A DNA stretch of 57,096 nt from assembly GCA_003021655.1 (NCBI GenBank), contig PXRP01000002.1, forward strand, positions 1 to 57,096. The letters run 5' to 3'. Positions within the stretch are counted from its first letter, which is position 1; every line of letters begins with the position of its first letter. The DNA comes from Halobacteriales archaeon QS_4_69_31. Lineage in GTDB: Archaea; Halobacteriota; Halobacteria; Halobacteriales; Haloarculaceae. The translations under genes and the position numbers were made by a program. A model generated the notes under the pieces. It did no database searches. It saw only the letters and a program-made list of their open reading frames with translations, and had not been told where the DNA came from. Positions 43,220 through 51,541 of this stretch are shown here, in pieces.

Positions 43220-44295
43220 TCGGACCTCCCGCCGGTCGCGTCCGCGTCCTCGGCCGTGTCTTCCCCGGCGTCCCCGTCGGTGCTCGACTCCCCCTCCGAG
43301 ACTGCTGAGGACTCCCGGCCCGGGTCACCGGCCGACCCTCGGTCCGGGTCCTCGGAGGATTCCGGATTCAGGTCCTCGGCCGACCCTCGGTCCGGGTCCT
43401 CGGAGGACTCCCGACCTGGGTCACCGGACGACTCCTGGTTTCGGCCCTCGGCGACGAGGTAATGTCTGGGTTTCTCGTGGTCGTCGAGGCCGGAGGGGTC
43501 GCGGTCGGGGTGGACGGCGGCGAAGTCCCGGCGGGCCTGCGTGGTGAACTCCTCGACGCCCTCCAGGGCCTGTTCCCTGATCGCCTGGAGGTCGACGAGT
43601 TGCGCCTGTTCTGGCGTCTCGCGCTCGCCGGTCGCCACGCCGCTCGTGACGATAGACCGGATCCCCTCCTCGACGGAGATGTCGATGTCGTGGACGCGGT
43701 CGCTGGAGACGTGGACGACGTACCCGCCCATCACCGGGTTGGGGGCCATCGGGAGAAACACGGTCGTCATCTCGCCGTGGTCGACGGCCCCCTCGACCGG
43801 GTCGGGCGACGTCGCGGTGATAAACGCCAGCGTGTACGACCCCTCGACGGGGAACTCGACGAGTTTGACCTCCTGGAAACTCTGGGTGTCGTTGGACAGC
43901 AGGAGGCTGGTCATCTCGTTGAAACTGGCGTAGACCGACCCGATGCCGGGGATCTGCGTCATCACGCTGTCGAAGACGCGCTCGAATTCGTCGCCCTGGC
44001 GCACCTGGGCGACCAGGCCCACGAGAAAGACCAGCCCCAGAAACGTGAACACAGCCAGCACCTCCAGCACCCACTGGTCGACGCCCCCTCCGACCCCGAA
44101 GGCGTCGTTCACGAACGTCACGACCGGGCTTATCGACTGGAGGATGAAGTTCACGACGAATACGAGGATCATCACCGTCACCATCAGCGGCACCGTCAGC
44201 GCGAAGCCCGTGATGAAAACGCTGCGGATCCGCCGGCGGAGCACGCTCGTGGCGCCCCCGCCCCCCTGTGGCTTCGCCGCCGTGAGCAGCACCAT
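43216..44295 (-). CDS. DUF502 family membrane protein with repetitive acidic tail
   Basis: 359 residues. Two N-terminal helices (SVFITGFALTVPLMVTVMIL and VLEVLAVFTFLGLVFLVGLV) and the DUF502 core (IPGIGSVYASFNEMTSLLLS, VEFPVEGSYTLAFITA, MAPNPVMGGYVVHVSSD). The last 75 residues are Glu/Ser/Asp/Pro-rich with a 16-residue near-repeat (ESSEDPDRGSAEDLNP). Function unknown. It heads an operon with archease. Confidence 0.78.
   Translation of the reverse strand: MVLLTAAKPQGGGGATSVLRRRIRSVFITGFALTVPLMVTVMILVFVVNFILQSISPVVTFVNDAFGVGGGVDQWVLEVLAVFTFLGLVFLVGLVAQVRQGDEFERVFDSVMTQIPGIGSVYASFNEMTSLLLSNDTQSFQEVKLVEFPVEGSYTLAFITATSPDPVEGAVDHGEMTTVFLPMAPNPVMGGYVVHVSSDRVHDIDISVEEGIRSIVTSGVATGERETPEQAQLVDLQAIREQALEGVEEFTTQARRDFAAVHPDRDPSGLDDHEKPRHYLVAEGRNQESSGDPGRESSEDPDRGSAEDLNPESSEDPDRGSAGDPGRESSAVSEGESSTDGDAGEDTAEDADATGGRSE
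43330..43407 (-). repeat. 48-base period repeat in the DUF502 tail
   Basis: An identical 30-base block is found at 43330-43359 and 43378-43407, encoding the repeated ESSEDPDRGSA units; the period is 48 bases, preserving frame. Confidence 0.85.
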
Positions 44296-44320
44296 ACCAG
44301 TGACAGACTGTCGGACTGTG

Positions 44321-44328
44321 AAAACCTT
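44321..44328 (-). promoter_or_regulatory. TATA-like box of the DUF502-archease operon
   Basis: Minus-strand AAGGTTTT, about 29 bases upstream of the ATG at 44295. Confidence 0.4.
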
Positions 44329-44360
44329 ACGGCGCGGAGCGCGTGAGTGGGTGGCGATGG

Positions 44361-44368
44361 AATTAATA
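44361..44368 (+). promoter_or_regulatory. TATA box of the GNAT gene
   Basis: AATTAATA ends 26 bases before the GTG at 44394. The ATG at 44373 would be only five bases away, so this box decides the start in favour of GTG. Confidence 0.55.
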
Positions 44369-44393
44369 CGGCATGCGCGCTACAGCCCCGGTA

Positions 44394-44882
44394 GTGAGTG
44401 TCAACGTCGAACGGCGCGAGGTCGGTCCGGGGGAGACTGACCACGTCGAGCAGGCCTGGCAACTCAAAGAGCGCATCCGCCAGGAAGAGGACGTGCTCCG
44501 TCAGCGCCGCAGGTTCTTCGAGAGCGCCTACAAGCGCTCGACGGTCTACCTGTTCGTCGACCGTGCCGACCGCGGGCAACTCGTCGGCTTCGCCGCCGTC
44601 AGGCGCGACGGCTACATCCTCTTTCTGGCCGTCGACAGCGACTACCGGGGTGAGGGGTTCGGCGAGGCGCTGGTCGCCCGCGTCGCCGAGGACCACGGCT
44701 CCGTGACCTGTCACGCCAGATCGACCAACCGCGACGCCCTCCGGTTCTACCAGCACATCGGCTTCGAGGTCGACCGCCGCATCGACAACTACTACGAGGA
44801 CGGCGGCGACGCCTACTACCTCCGCCTCGGCGAGGAGGGAGGGTTCGCCGACCGCATCTCGAAGCTCCTGGGCGGCGACTGA
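44394..44882 (+). CDS. GNAT family N-acetyltransferase
   Basis: 162 residues from GTG at 44394. The acetyl-CoA site is LAVDSDYRGEGFGEALVARV (R-x-x-G-x-G pattern), followed by ARSTNRDALRFYQHIGFEVD, the RimI-like C-terminal motif. It could acetylate a protein N-terminus or small molecule. It precedes priS by 60 bases; an archaeal rimI-like gene beside replication genes is common. Confidence 0.8.
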   Translation: MSVNVERREVGPGETDHVEQAWQLKERIRQEEDVLRQRRRFFESAYKRSTVYLFVDRADRGQLVGFAAVRRDGYILFLAVDSDYRGEGFGEALVARVAEDHGSVTCHARSTNRDALRFYQHIGFEVDRRIDNYYEDGGDAYYLRLGEEGGFADRISKLLGGD

Positions 44883-44942
44883 CCCGCGGCGTCGACCCGG
44901 GCGAGCGCAAACGCTTTGCACCGCCGTTCGCAATCGGGGAGC

Positions 44943-46121
44943 GTGCACGAGCAGACGCGGGCGTACCTGCGGGGGCGGTTCGGCGACTACTACCGCCGGA
45001 CCGGGCTGTCGCCCCCGCCCGACGCCAGCGAGCGCGAGTGGGGGTACGTCCCCTGGACGGAGGGACCCGGCGAGACGATGGTCCGCCACCGCTCGCTGCT
45101 GGACCTGGGCGAACTCGGCGAGTTCCTCGCGCGCGAGCGGCCCAAACACGTCTACTTCTCGGCCGGGCGCTACGACGACCCCGGCGCGAGCACGATGAGC
45201 GGCAAGGGCTGGCGCTCGTCGGACCTCGTCTTCGACCTCGACGCCGACCACCTCCCCTCGGTCGTCCTCGGCGAGGACAGCTACGCGACGATGCTCGCGA
45301 AGTGCAAGGACGCCCTGGAACGGCTGCTGGACTTTCTGGACGACGACTTCGGGTTCGAGGACCTCACCGTCGTCTTCTCCGGCGGGCGGGGGTACCACGT
45401 CCACGTCCGCGACGAGACGGTCCGGGGGCTGGACAGCGACGCCCGCCGGGAGGTCGTCGACTACGTCCGGGGCATCGGCCTGGAGTTCGACCACCTCGTC
45501 GACGAGGAGACCGTCGACGGCGAGGCCGGGCGGGTGAGCCCGGCGACCAACCGCTATCTCCCCGCGGAGGGCGGATGGGGGGCGCGCGTCCACGAGCGCC
45601 TCCTGGAGTTGGCCGAGGCCGTCCGCGAACAGGACGAGGAGACCGCGATCGAGACCCTCTCGGCGTACGACGACATCGGCGAGAGGAGGGCCCGCGCGAT
45701 GTACAACATCGCCGGTGACCGCTTCGAGGAGATCGAACGGGGCAACATCTCGGCCCACACCGCGTTCGAACAGGTGGCCGAACAGGTCGCCGCGGTGACC
45801 GTCGCCGAGGAGAACGCGCCCATCGACGAACCGGTGACGACCGACACGAACCGCCTCATCCGCCTGCCGGGCAGCCTCCACGGCGGCAGCGGCCTCGCCG
45901 TCGTGCGCATCGAGCGCGCCGACCTCGACGCGTTCGACCCGCTGGTCGACGCCGTCCCCGAGACGTTCGTCGGCCACGACATCGCCGTGGACGTGACCGA
46001 CCCCGGGGCCGTCGAACTCAACGGCGAGGCGTTCGACTTGGACGAGGGGGTCCAGCAACTCCCCGAGTACCTCGGGGTCTTCCTGATGGCCCGCGGCCGG
46101 GCGGAGAAAGCCCAGGAGTAG
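44943..46121 (+). CDS. priS: DNA primase small subunit PriS
   Basis: 392 residues from GTG at 44943 (VHEQTRAYLRGRFGDYYRRT). Catalytic Asp pair DLVFDLDAD (Asp98, Asp100) and the nucleotide-binding FSGGRGYHVHVRDE; C-terminal GSLHGGSGLAV is the conserved primase motif. With PriL it makes RNA/DNA primers. Followed by GINS, the common archaeal priS-gins order. The stop codon region is partly repeated 32 bases downstream. Confidence 0.93.
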   Translation: MHEQTRAYLRGRFGDYYRRTGLSPPPDASEREWGYVPWTEGPGETMVRHRSLLDLGELGEFLARERPKHVYFSAGRYDDPGASTMSGKGWRSSDLVFDLDADHLPSVVLGEDSYATMLAKCKDALERLLDFLDDDFGFEDLTVVFSGGRGYHVHVRDETVRGLDSDARREVVDYVRGIGLEFDHLVDEETVDGEAGRVSPATNRYLPAEGGWGARVHERLLELAEAVREQDEETAIETLSAYDDIGERRARAMYNIAGDRFEEIERGNISAHTAFEQVAEQVAAVTVAEENAPIDEPVTTDTNRLIRLPGSLHGGSGLAVVRIERADLDAFDPLVDAVPETFVGHDIAVDVTDPGAVELNGEAFDLDEGVQQLPEYLGVFLMARGRAEKAQE

Positions 46122-46168
46122 CCCACCGCGCCAGGGTCGCCAGCGCGGAGGTGGCCCACCACGGCGGG
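46116..46168 (+). repeat. Weak 21-base duplication across the priS stop
   Basis: GAGTAGCCCACCGCGCCAGGG (46116-46136, carrying the TAG stop) is echoed at 46148-46168 with about five changes (TAG becoming TGG). Similar in style to the other stop-spanning repeats but weaker. The remainder of the gap to 46393 shows no gene. Confidence 0.4.
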
Positions 46169-46393
46169 ACCGACCTCGTGTGCGGACACCATCGCGGCTG
46201 GGACGACCGTGCGGGGTGTGGGCCGCTCCCGGCCGACTCCGAATCCACTGGAGAGACGGTCTCACCCATGATTCCGGCCGTCCGGGGTCGACCGTTCCGG
46301 GGCGGATGCCGGCTTGTGCGATAGCTTTACGGGGTCCGCGACAGACACGTACGTTCGAAGCAGGTGCGCCGGCGACGCGCCACACGGGGTACG

Positions 46394-47548
46394 ATGGACC
46401 TGGACGAACTCCAATCGGTACAGAGCCGCGAGCGCCAGACCGACAGCCTCCAGCAACTGCGCGCGACGTTCTACAAGGACGCGGCCGAGTTCATCCAGGG
46501 GTTAGAGGCCGAGCGCTCCCGCGCGGCCGAGCGCGCCGACGACCCGTGGAACTCCCCCGAGGTCGGCCGCCTCAACGACGACATCGACACCGCCGAACAG
46601 ACCGTCGAGGCCATCTACGAGCGCCGCGTCGGCAAGATCGTCAAGATGGCGTCGCTGGCCGCCGCGGACATGCCGACCGACGACAACGGCCTCACCGAGG
46701 AAGAAGGGGACCTCTTCGAGACGCTCGTCGAGGCCATCGAACGGAACCGCGACCAGGTCTTCGCCATCCTCGACGGCGACACGCCCCTCAATGCCCCCGG
46801 GGACGCGCCCGGCGCCGCCTCCGCGGACGGGGTCGACCCCGCCGCGGCCACGTCCTCCGAGGAACCCGGACGGGCATCGCCCCCGGATGAACCGCGCACG
46901 GCCGCGTCTTCCGGCTCCGGCACCGCCGCGGATCCCGGCGAATCCAGCCCTGCCGCGGACCCCGCCGGGACGGGCCGCGGGACAGCGTCCGACGGCGAGG
47001 GGGGCGACGGACGCGCCCATCCCGACCCCGCGGAGTTAGGCGACCCGGAACCAGCGGCGGTGACTGACCCCGACTCCGGACGGCCGGCCGGCGAGACTAC
47101 GGCGGCCGACCGGTCGACGGGCGGCGAGTCCGCGGAGTCCCGCGTCGACGCTGCGGACCTCATGGCCGGCGACGGCGACCCGGGGAGTCCGGCCGACGCC
47201 GCGCCCTCGACGGGGCGCGAGGGGGAGCACTCTCCCGGCACGGAGGCGGACTCGCCGCCGGTCGAACGCAGTGACGGCGGCGTCGCCGTCCCGGAGAGCG
47301 GCGGAACCCGGGAGACGGACGCGACCGGCGAGGCGCGAGAGATGGACGCGACCGGCGGGGGCCGGGAGACGGACGCGACCGGCGGGGACGCCGTCGACCG
47401 CGCGACGGTGAAGATAACGGCGGACGTCGGCGAGATATTCGGCGTCGACGAGCGCGCCTACGACCTCACGGAAAACGACGTGGTGCGGCTCCCGGAGGCC
47501 AACGCCGGACCGCTCGTCGACCGGGATGCGGCAGAGCGCCTCGACTAG
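46394..47548 (+). CDS. GINS complex subunit (Gins51-type) with long acidic linker
   Basis: 384 residues from the ATG at 46394. The N-terminal A domain (residues 1-135; FYKDAAEFIQGLEAERSRAA, RRVGKIVKMASLAA) and the C-terminal B domain (VKITADVGEIFGVDERAYDL) are the usual archaeal GINS parts, but they are separated by about 190 residues of low-complexity Asp/Pro/Ala/Gly/Ser. GINS joins MCM and RecJ/Cdc45-like protein in the replicative helicase. Shares its 3' end with the convergent HtrA gene. Confidence 0.83.
   Translation: MDLDELQSVQSRERQTDSLQQLRATFYKDAAEFIQGLEAERSRAAERADDPWNSPEVGRLNDDIDTAEQTVEAIYERRVGKIVKMASLAAADMPTDDNGLTEEEGDLFETLVEAIERNRDQVFAILDGDTPLNAPGDAPGAASADGVDPAAATSSEEPGRASPPDEPRTAASSGSGTAADPGESSPAADPAGTGRGTASDGEGGDGRAHPDPAELGDPEPAAVTDPDSGRPAGETTAADRSTGGESAESRVDAADLMAGDGDPGSPADAAPSTGREGEHSPGTEADSPPVERSDGGVAVPESGGTRETDATGEAREMDATGGGRETDATGGDAVDRATVKITADVGEIFGVDERAYDLTENDVVRLPEANAGPLVDRDAAERLD
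47310..47384 (+). repeat. 27-base in-frame repeat, three copies, in the GINS linker
   Basis: Units starting at 47310, 47337 and 47364 encode RETDATGEA, REMDATGGG and RETDATGGD; the first and third share 21 identical bases and the second differs at two. The period is exactly nine codons. Confidence 0.85.
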
Positions 47549-48666
47549 GGGTCCGGTCGCGACCCCAGCGTCAGTTCGACCTCCCGTTCGGCCCCGTCCC
47601 GGAGGATGTCGACCGCGACAGTATCGCCGGGACTCGTCTCCAACGCCAGATACGACGAGAGCGTCTGCGGTTCCGGGATCGGCTGGCCGCCCATACCGAC
47701 GACGACGTCCCCGCCGAGGGGGACGCCCTCGACGCCGTCGACCCGGGTCTCGTCGGTCGACCCCCGGAGGACGCCGTCCGACGGCCCGCCGTCGCGGACC
47801 TCAGTGACGTAGACGCCCGTCGCGGGGTCGAGGTCGTTCGCCTTCGCGACCAGCGGTCCCACCGGCTGGAGCCTGATACCCATATACGAGTGGTCGTAGT
47901 TGCCGTCGGCGACCAGTTCGGGGACGACACGGCGCGTGAGCGCCGCCGAGATGGCGAAGCCGACGTTGTCGCCGCCGCCGGAGTTGGCGACGCCGACGAC
48001 GGTCCCGTCCAGGTCGACGAGCGGGCCGCCGGAGTTGCCGGGGTTCAGGGGTGCGTCGGTCTGGATCGCGTCGGGGATCGAAAAGCCCCGGGGGGCGGGG
48101 AGCGTCCGGTTGACGCCGCTGACGATGCCGGCGGTGACCGACCCCGAGAATCCGAAGGGATTGCCGATCGCCACCACTTCGGTCCCGATCGCGGGGTCGG
48201 CTGTCGCGAGCGCGAGCGGGGTCGCCCTCGCCGGCGTCTCGTCGACCGCGAGGACGGCCAGGTCGCTCCAGACGTCCGTCCCGATGACCGAAGCCGGGAC
48301 CCACCCGCCCTCCGGAAAGCGGGCGTAGACGGTCGTCCCGTCGCCGACGACGTGTTCGTTGGTGACGACGTACCCCTCGTCGTCGAGCCAGCCGGTACCT
48401 CGCGAGCGGCCCTCCTCGCGCACGACCTGGACCTCCGCCACGGAGTCGACGACCGACCGGTAGACCTCGGTGTATCGGTTCCCCCCGGACGGCGTGGTCG
48501 CCGCGTTCCCGCCTTCCGGTTCGCCGGCCGTGACAGTCGCCGGCTGCTCGGGCCCCTCGGGCGTTTCGTCTTCCGCTGCCGGGGCCGCCTGACAGCCCGC
48601 CGCGCCCGCGGCCACCGCACCGGCGCACGCGGCGAGAAATCCCCGCCGGGTTGGGGTTCCGTTCAT
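47545..48666 (-). CDS. HtrA/DegP-like trypsin-type serine protease, Tat lipoprotein
   Basis: 373 residues from the ATG at 48666. Tat signal (TRRGFLAAC) with lipobox AAGC (Cys25); catalytic triad His105 (VTNEHVVG), Asp135 (WSDLAVL), Ser212 (NPGNSGGP); one PDZ domain at about 280-370 (GVYVTEVRDGGPSDGVLRGS, GGDVVVGMGGQPI). Acts on misfolded proteins outside the membrane. Its stop overlaps that of the GINS gene by four bases. Confidence 0.88.
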   Translation of the reverse strand: MNGTPTRRGFLAACAGAVAAGAAGCQAAPAAEDETPEGPEQPATVTAGEPEGGNAATTPSGGNRYTEVYRSVVDSVAEVQVVREEGRSRGTGWLDDEGYVVTNEHVVGDGTTVYARFPEGGWVPASVIGTDVWSDLAVLAVDETPARATPLALATADPAIGTEVVAIGNPFGFSGSVTAGIVSGVNRTLPAPRGFSIPDAIQTDAPLNPGNSGGPLVDLDGTVVGVANSGGGDNVGFAISAALTRRVVPELVADGNYDHSYMGIRLQPVGPLVAKANDLDPATGVYVTEVRDGGPSDGVLRGSTDETRVDGVEGVPLGGDVVVGMGGQPIPEPQTLSSYLALETSPGDTVAVDILRDGAEREVELTLGSRPDP

Positions 48667-48689
48667 ACTCGCGGTTAGGACAGCAGACG

Positions 48690-48697
48690 AATAAAAC
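48690..48697 (-). promoter_or_regulatory. TATA box of the HtrA-like gene
   Basis: Minus-strand GTTTTATT, 27 bases upstream of the ATG at 48666. Confidence 0.55.
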
Positions 48698-48760
48698 CGC
48701 GGCGTCGCCTGTACGCCCGGGGCAACACCGAAAGGGGAGGCCGGCGTAGTGTCGGCAGAC

Positions 48761-48879
48761 ATGACAGATATCGTGATAGTCGAGAGCGCGCGGACGCCAC
48801 ACGGATCGATGCTCGGCGCGCTCTCGGACGTGCGAGCGTCGGCGGCGGCGGGGCGATCATGATGTTGCTCGAACGGTGA
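48761..48879 (+). pseudogene. Thiolase (acetyl-CoA acyltransferase) with interior deleted
   Basis: The 5' end reads MTDIVIVESARTPHGSMLGA then LSDVRA, the standard N-terminus of acetyl-CoA C-acetyltransferase; about 75 bases later, in another frame, the sequence reads VGGGGAIMMLLER-stop, the standard thiolase C-terminus. Nearly all of the roughly 390-residue enzyme is gone and the joint is out of frame (near 48833-48840). Both ends are sharply recognisable, so the deletion is probably recent. Confidence 0.72.
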
Positions 48880-49010
48880 GGTGTCGGCCGGCGGCGCCGG
48901 CGCGAGTGAGCGTCTCTCAGCCCTCGGAGTCCCCACCGCTCCTGGTCGCTCGTTCGATAATTTCAACGCCGAGAAACTTTCATTAGCCGTCCCGAACTTC
49001 GTGAAAACAC

Positions 49011-49949
49011 GTGGCGCACAACGTCACTGCAGACGGACGGGGACATCTCGCTCCGGGAACCGACCGCGACCCTCTCGGGGGCGGCGGAGTTCGAGCCGGC
49101 GGCGCCGCTGTCCGTGCAATTCAGCGGCCTGAACGTCGCACAGCGGCGCGACGCCAACCTGCCGCTGATGGGTGACAACGACCTGATCGTGGTCACGAAA
49201 ACGCGGTTCGGGAGCGAACCGCCGGTGAAGCGTCTCCACTACCTCGAACGCGAGGTCGACCCCGGCTGGAAGGGGACCTTCTTCCACGACGTGTTGGTGT
49301 CGATACGTGACTTCAGCGACAAGCGATTGACGCTACAGGTACAGGTCTACGACGTCGACGGCGTCCCGCCGTGGCTGGTCGAGCGCGTGAAGGACCTCGC
49401 CCCGGTGGCGGGGGTCGTCCTCCCGCCGCTCGCGCCCGTCTCCGAACTCCCGGAAATGAGCGGCGAGAAACTGCTGCAACTGGTCGACGACGTCGACGAC
49501 CACAACGCGATCATCGACCGGCAGATCACGCTGGAGAAGACCCACAGGACGACCGCCAGCCACGGCTTCAGCCGGGGTATCTCGTCTGTTTCGACGACGC
49601 GGCGGCGGACGGGGAGTACGAACTCGGGGCGGACAGGAAGGTGTACGCCCCCGACGGGACCGCCTACGACGGCAACTACGCAGTCCTCCGGCTCGAACGG
49701 GAATCTGTCGAGAAGCGCGAGCGCGAACTCACACAGAAAGCCGCGAAGCTCATGTCGGAACTCGACGGCAAGGGCCAGTCCGACGAGAAAGCGGCCGTGG
49801 ACTTCCTCCTGGACACGATGGAGTCCTACGACAACTTCACGAAACTGAAACGCGCCAGAGAACTCCAGGCGAAAGACGACCGCACCGAAGCCGAGCGGGA
49901 ACTGCTCGAAGACCTCAAGTCCATCGACGAGATCAACGAACTGCTGTGA
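49011..49949 (+). pseudogene. Frameshifted gene of unknown function
   Basis: Segments in different frames join into one protein of about 310 residues: VAHNVTADG from GTG at 49011, GDISLREPTATLSG through LPLMGDNDLIVVTKTRFGSE to DDHNAIIDRQITLEK, then LQPGYLVCFDDAAADGEYEL through to IDEINELL-stop. Frame changes are near 49036 and 49572. A C2-like beta domain at the N-terminus and a charged helical C-terminus are suggested by pattern only. No family is recognised. It follows the thiolase relic in a decayed tract; a GC-poorer stretch at 48955-49005 probably held its promoter. Confidence 0.6.
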
Positions 49950-50046
49950 GCGGGGCGGGCCGGCGGCGGAGCGACCGCCGACCCGTGACTCGCCGGCCCT
50001 GGCCGCCGGCCCGCGCTCGTCAGCCCCGGTCGCCGACCGAGGTCCT

Positions 50047-50586
50047 TTGTCGGCCCCGACCGACATCGCCGACCCGGAGGCGGTCCACGAGGCGTTCGCG
50101 ACCGTCCGCGACTCGTTCGGCCCCGTCGACGTCCTCGTCAACCACGCCAGCGCCGGTTCCTGGAAGGGGCTGATGGACACCTCCGTCGCGGAGCTCGAAC
50201 GCGCCTGGGCGGTCAACGGGCGGGGCGCGTTCGTCTGCTCGCAGGAGGCTGTCGGCGACATGCTCGACGGCGACGGCGGGACGGTCATCTTCACCGGCGC
50301 GACCTCCGCGGTCCGGGGACGGGGCGGCGCGGTCGGTTTCTCGGCGGCGAAGTTCGCCGCCCGCGGGATAGCCGAGGACATGGCGCGCGACCTCGGCCCG
50401 GCGGGGATCCACGTCGCCCACGTCGTCATCGACGGCCAGATACTGCCGGCGGACGGGCCGGCCCCGGACCGCGACCGCGAGACCTACCTCGACCCGGACG
50501 AGGTCGCCGAGAGCTACTGGCACCTCGTCGAGCAGGACCGCTCGGCCTGGACGCTCGCGTTCGGCCGGACGACCGTACTCGCGTGA
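50047..50586 (+). pseudogene. SDR oxidoreductase lacking its N-terminal nucleotide-binding region
   Basis: The 179 residues from TTG at 50047 begin at the equivalent of residue 60 of a short-chain dehydrogenase (PTDIADPEAVHEAFATVRDS, VDVLVNHASAG). Downstream are the Ser motif (FTGATSAVRG) and a FSAAK segment where YxxxK is expected, then GIHVAHVVIDGQI. The Gly-rich TGxxxGxG loop is absent: bases 49950-50046 have no coding character. Either a pseudogene or a short protein unable to bind NAD(P) normally. Confidence 0.6.
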
Positions 50587-50825
50587 CGGATCTCGATGAA
50601 CGGCTCGCTTCGCTCACGCGGCGGGATCCCGTCTCCCGACCGGACGGCGACCCGGAAACCGAATGCTACCGTACGACCGGGGCAGGGAGTCGTCCTGTGT
50701 GAACATCGTGGTCACCCGGTCAGCGTGGAGCGTGAACTGGAACGTGAGAACGACCACGAACTGAAAGCTACGAACGAGAGGGGACACACAGTGACCTCCC
50801 CGGCGTCGGCACGCTTTTGATGACA

Positions 50826-50842
50826 CGGAGGTAATACCTCCG
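50826..50842 (+). promoter_or_regulatory. Palindromic operator of the toxin-antitoxin genes
   Basis: CGGAGGTAATACCTCCG is a perfect 8-base inverted repeat around a single central base, ending two bases before the antitoxin ATG at 50844. Ribbon-helix-helix antitoxins bind such palindromes to repress their own operon, and this position would block transcription or leaderless initiation. Confidence 0.75.
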
Positions 50843-50843
50843 T

Positions 50844-51140
50844 ATGTCCGATGCCGACGCCGGGGCGAACGACAACCCCGAGATGACCACGGTTACGCTG
50901 AAGGTCCCACAGGCGTTCCTCGACGACCTCGATGCGACCTGGCGCGCCGAGGACTTCCCGTCTCGGAGCGAGTTCATGCGGTGGGCGCTCCGCGACGCCG
51001 TCAAGCACCCGTCGTTCTCCAGGCGAGGGTGGAAAGACATCGCCACGAGCGAGCACCAGCGCCGAACTGGCGAGGGAGAGACGTACAGTAGCGACGAGAT
51101 CCGGGCGCGATTGGACGAGAACGCGGATGACGGCGAGTGA
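50844..51140 (+). CDS. Ribbon-helix-helix antitoxin
   Basis: 98 residues. The RHH DNA-binding fold is MTTVTLKVPQAFLDDLDATW then FPSRSEFMRWALRDAV, residues 14-55, with a charged C-terminal region likely to wrap the toxin. Its stop overlaps the toxin start by 14 bases, the usual antitoxin-first order. The palindrome at 50826-50842 is its presumptive operator. Confidence 0.82.
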   Translation: MSDADAGANDNPEMTTVTLKVPQAFLDDLDATWRAEDFPSRSEFMRWALRDAVKHPSFSRRGWKDIATSEHQRRTGEGETYSSDEIRARLDENADDGE

Positions 51141-51417
51141 CAACGGGTGGGACTGGCGGTTTACCGACCCCGCAGAGCGCGAGTACGAGGCGCTACAGCC
51201 ACACGAACAGGAGCGTATCGTCTCGAAACTCGACGAGATCGTGACCGACCAGTGGCGCGATCCGAGCGAGTACCTGGAACCGCTCACCGGCGCCCCTCAC
51301 TCGAAACTCCGGATCGGCGCGTTCCGTCTCGGCTGCGAGGTCGAACACAGTAGTCACGTCCTCTGGGTGTACAATATCGAAAAGCGTCCCGGCGCGTACA
51401 AACCGGGCGACGATTAA
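51127..51417 (+). CDS. RelE/ParE-type toxin
   Basis: 96 residues from the ATG at 51127. The pattern WRFTDPAEREYEALQPHEQE, YLEPLTGAPHSKLRIGAFRL and SHVLWVYNIEKRPGAYK follows the RelE fold, including the conserved LxxxLRIGxxRL strand and basic C-terminus. RelE members cleave mRNA on the ribosome; ParE members poison gyrase; the sequence does not decide. Confidence 0.8.
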   Translation: MTASDNGWDWRFTDPAEREYEALQPHEQERIVSKLDEIVTDQWRDPSEYLEPLTGAPHSKLRIGAFRLGCEVEHSSHVLWVYNIEKRPGAYKPGDD

Positions 51418-51541
51418 CTCCTGATTGACGACACCGGCTCGGTCCAGTCCCCGTATCGACCGACTTCCGGGTCTGACCAGCAGCGTATGGCCGTCTCTAT
51501 GACACTCCGGAAACCGACACGAAACCTCCCCACAGCGTCGC

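Noticed and set aside
44196..46385. 729-residue minus-strand frame opposite the acetyltransferase and priS
   Set aside because: It is antisense to genes with clear catalytic motifs and has no recognisable domain.
50596..50820. 74-codon plus-strand frame ahead of the toxin-antitoxin operon
   Set aside because: The second half has mildly coding-like composition (ERELERENDHELKATNERG), but there is no family match or promoter I can defend; possibly another relic, not listed as a gene.
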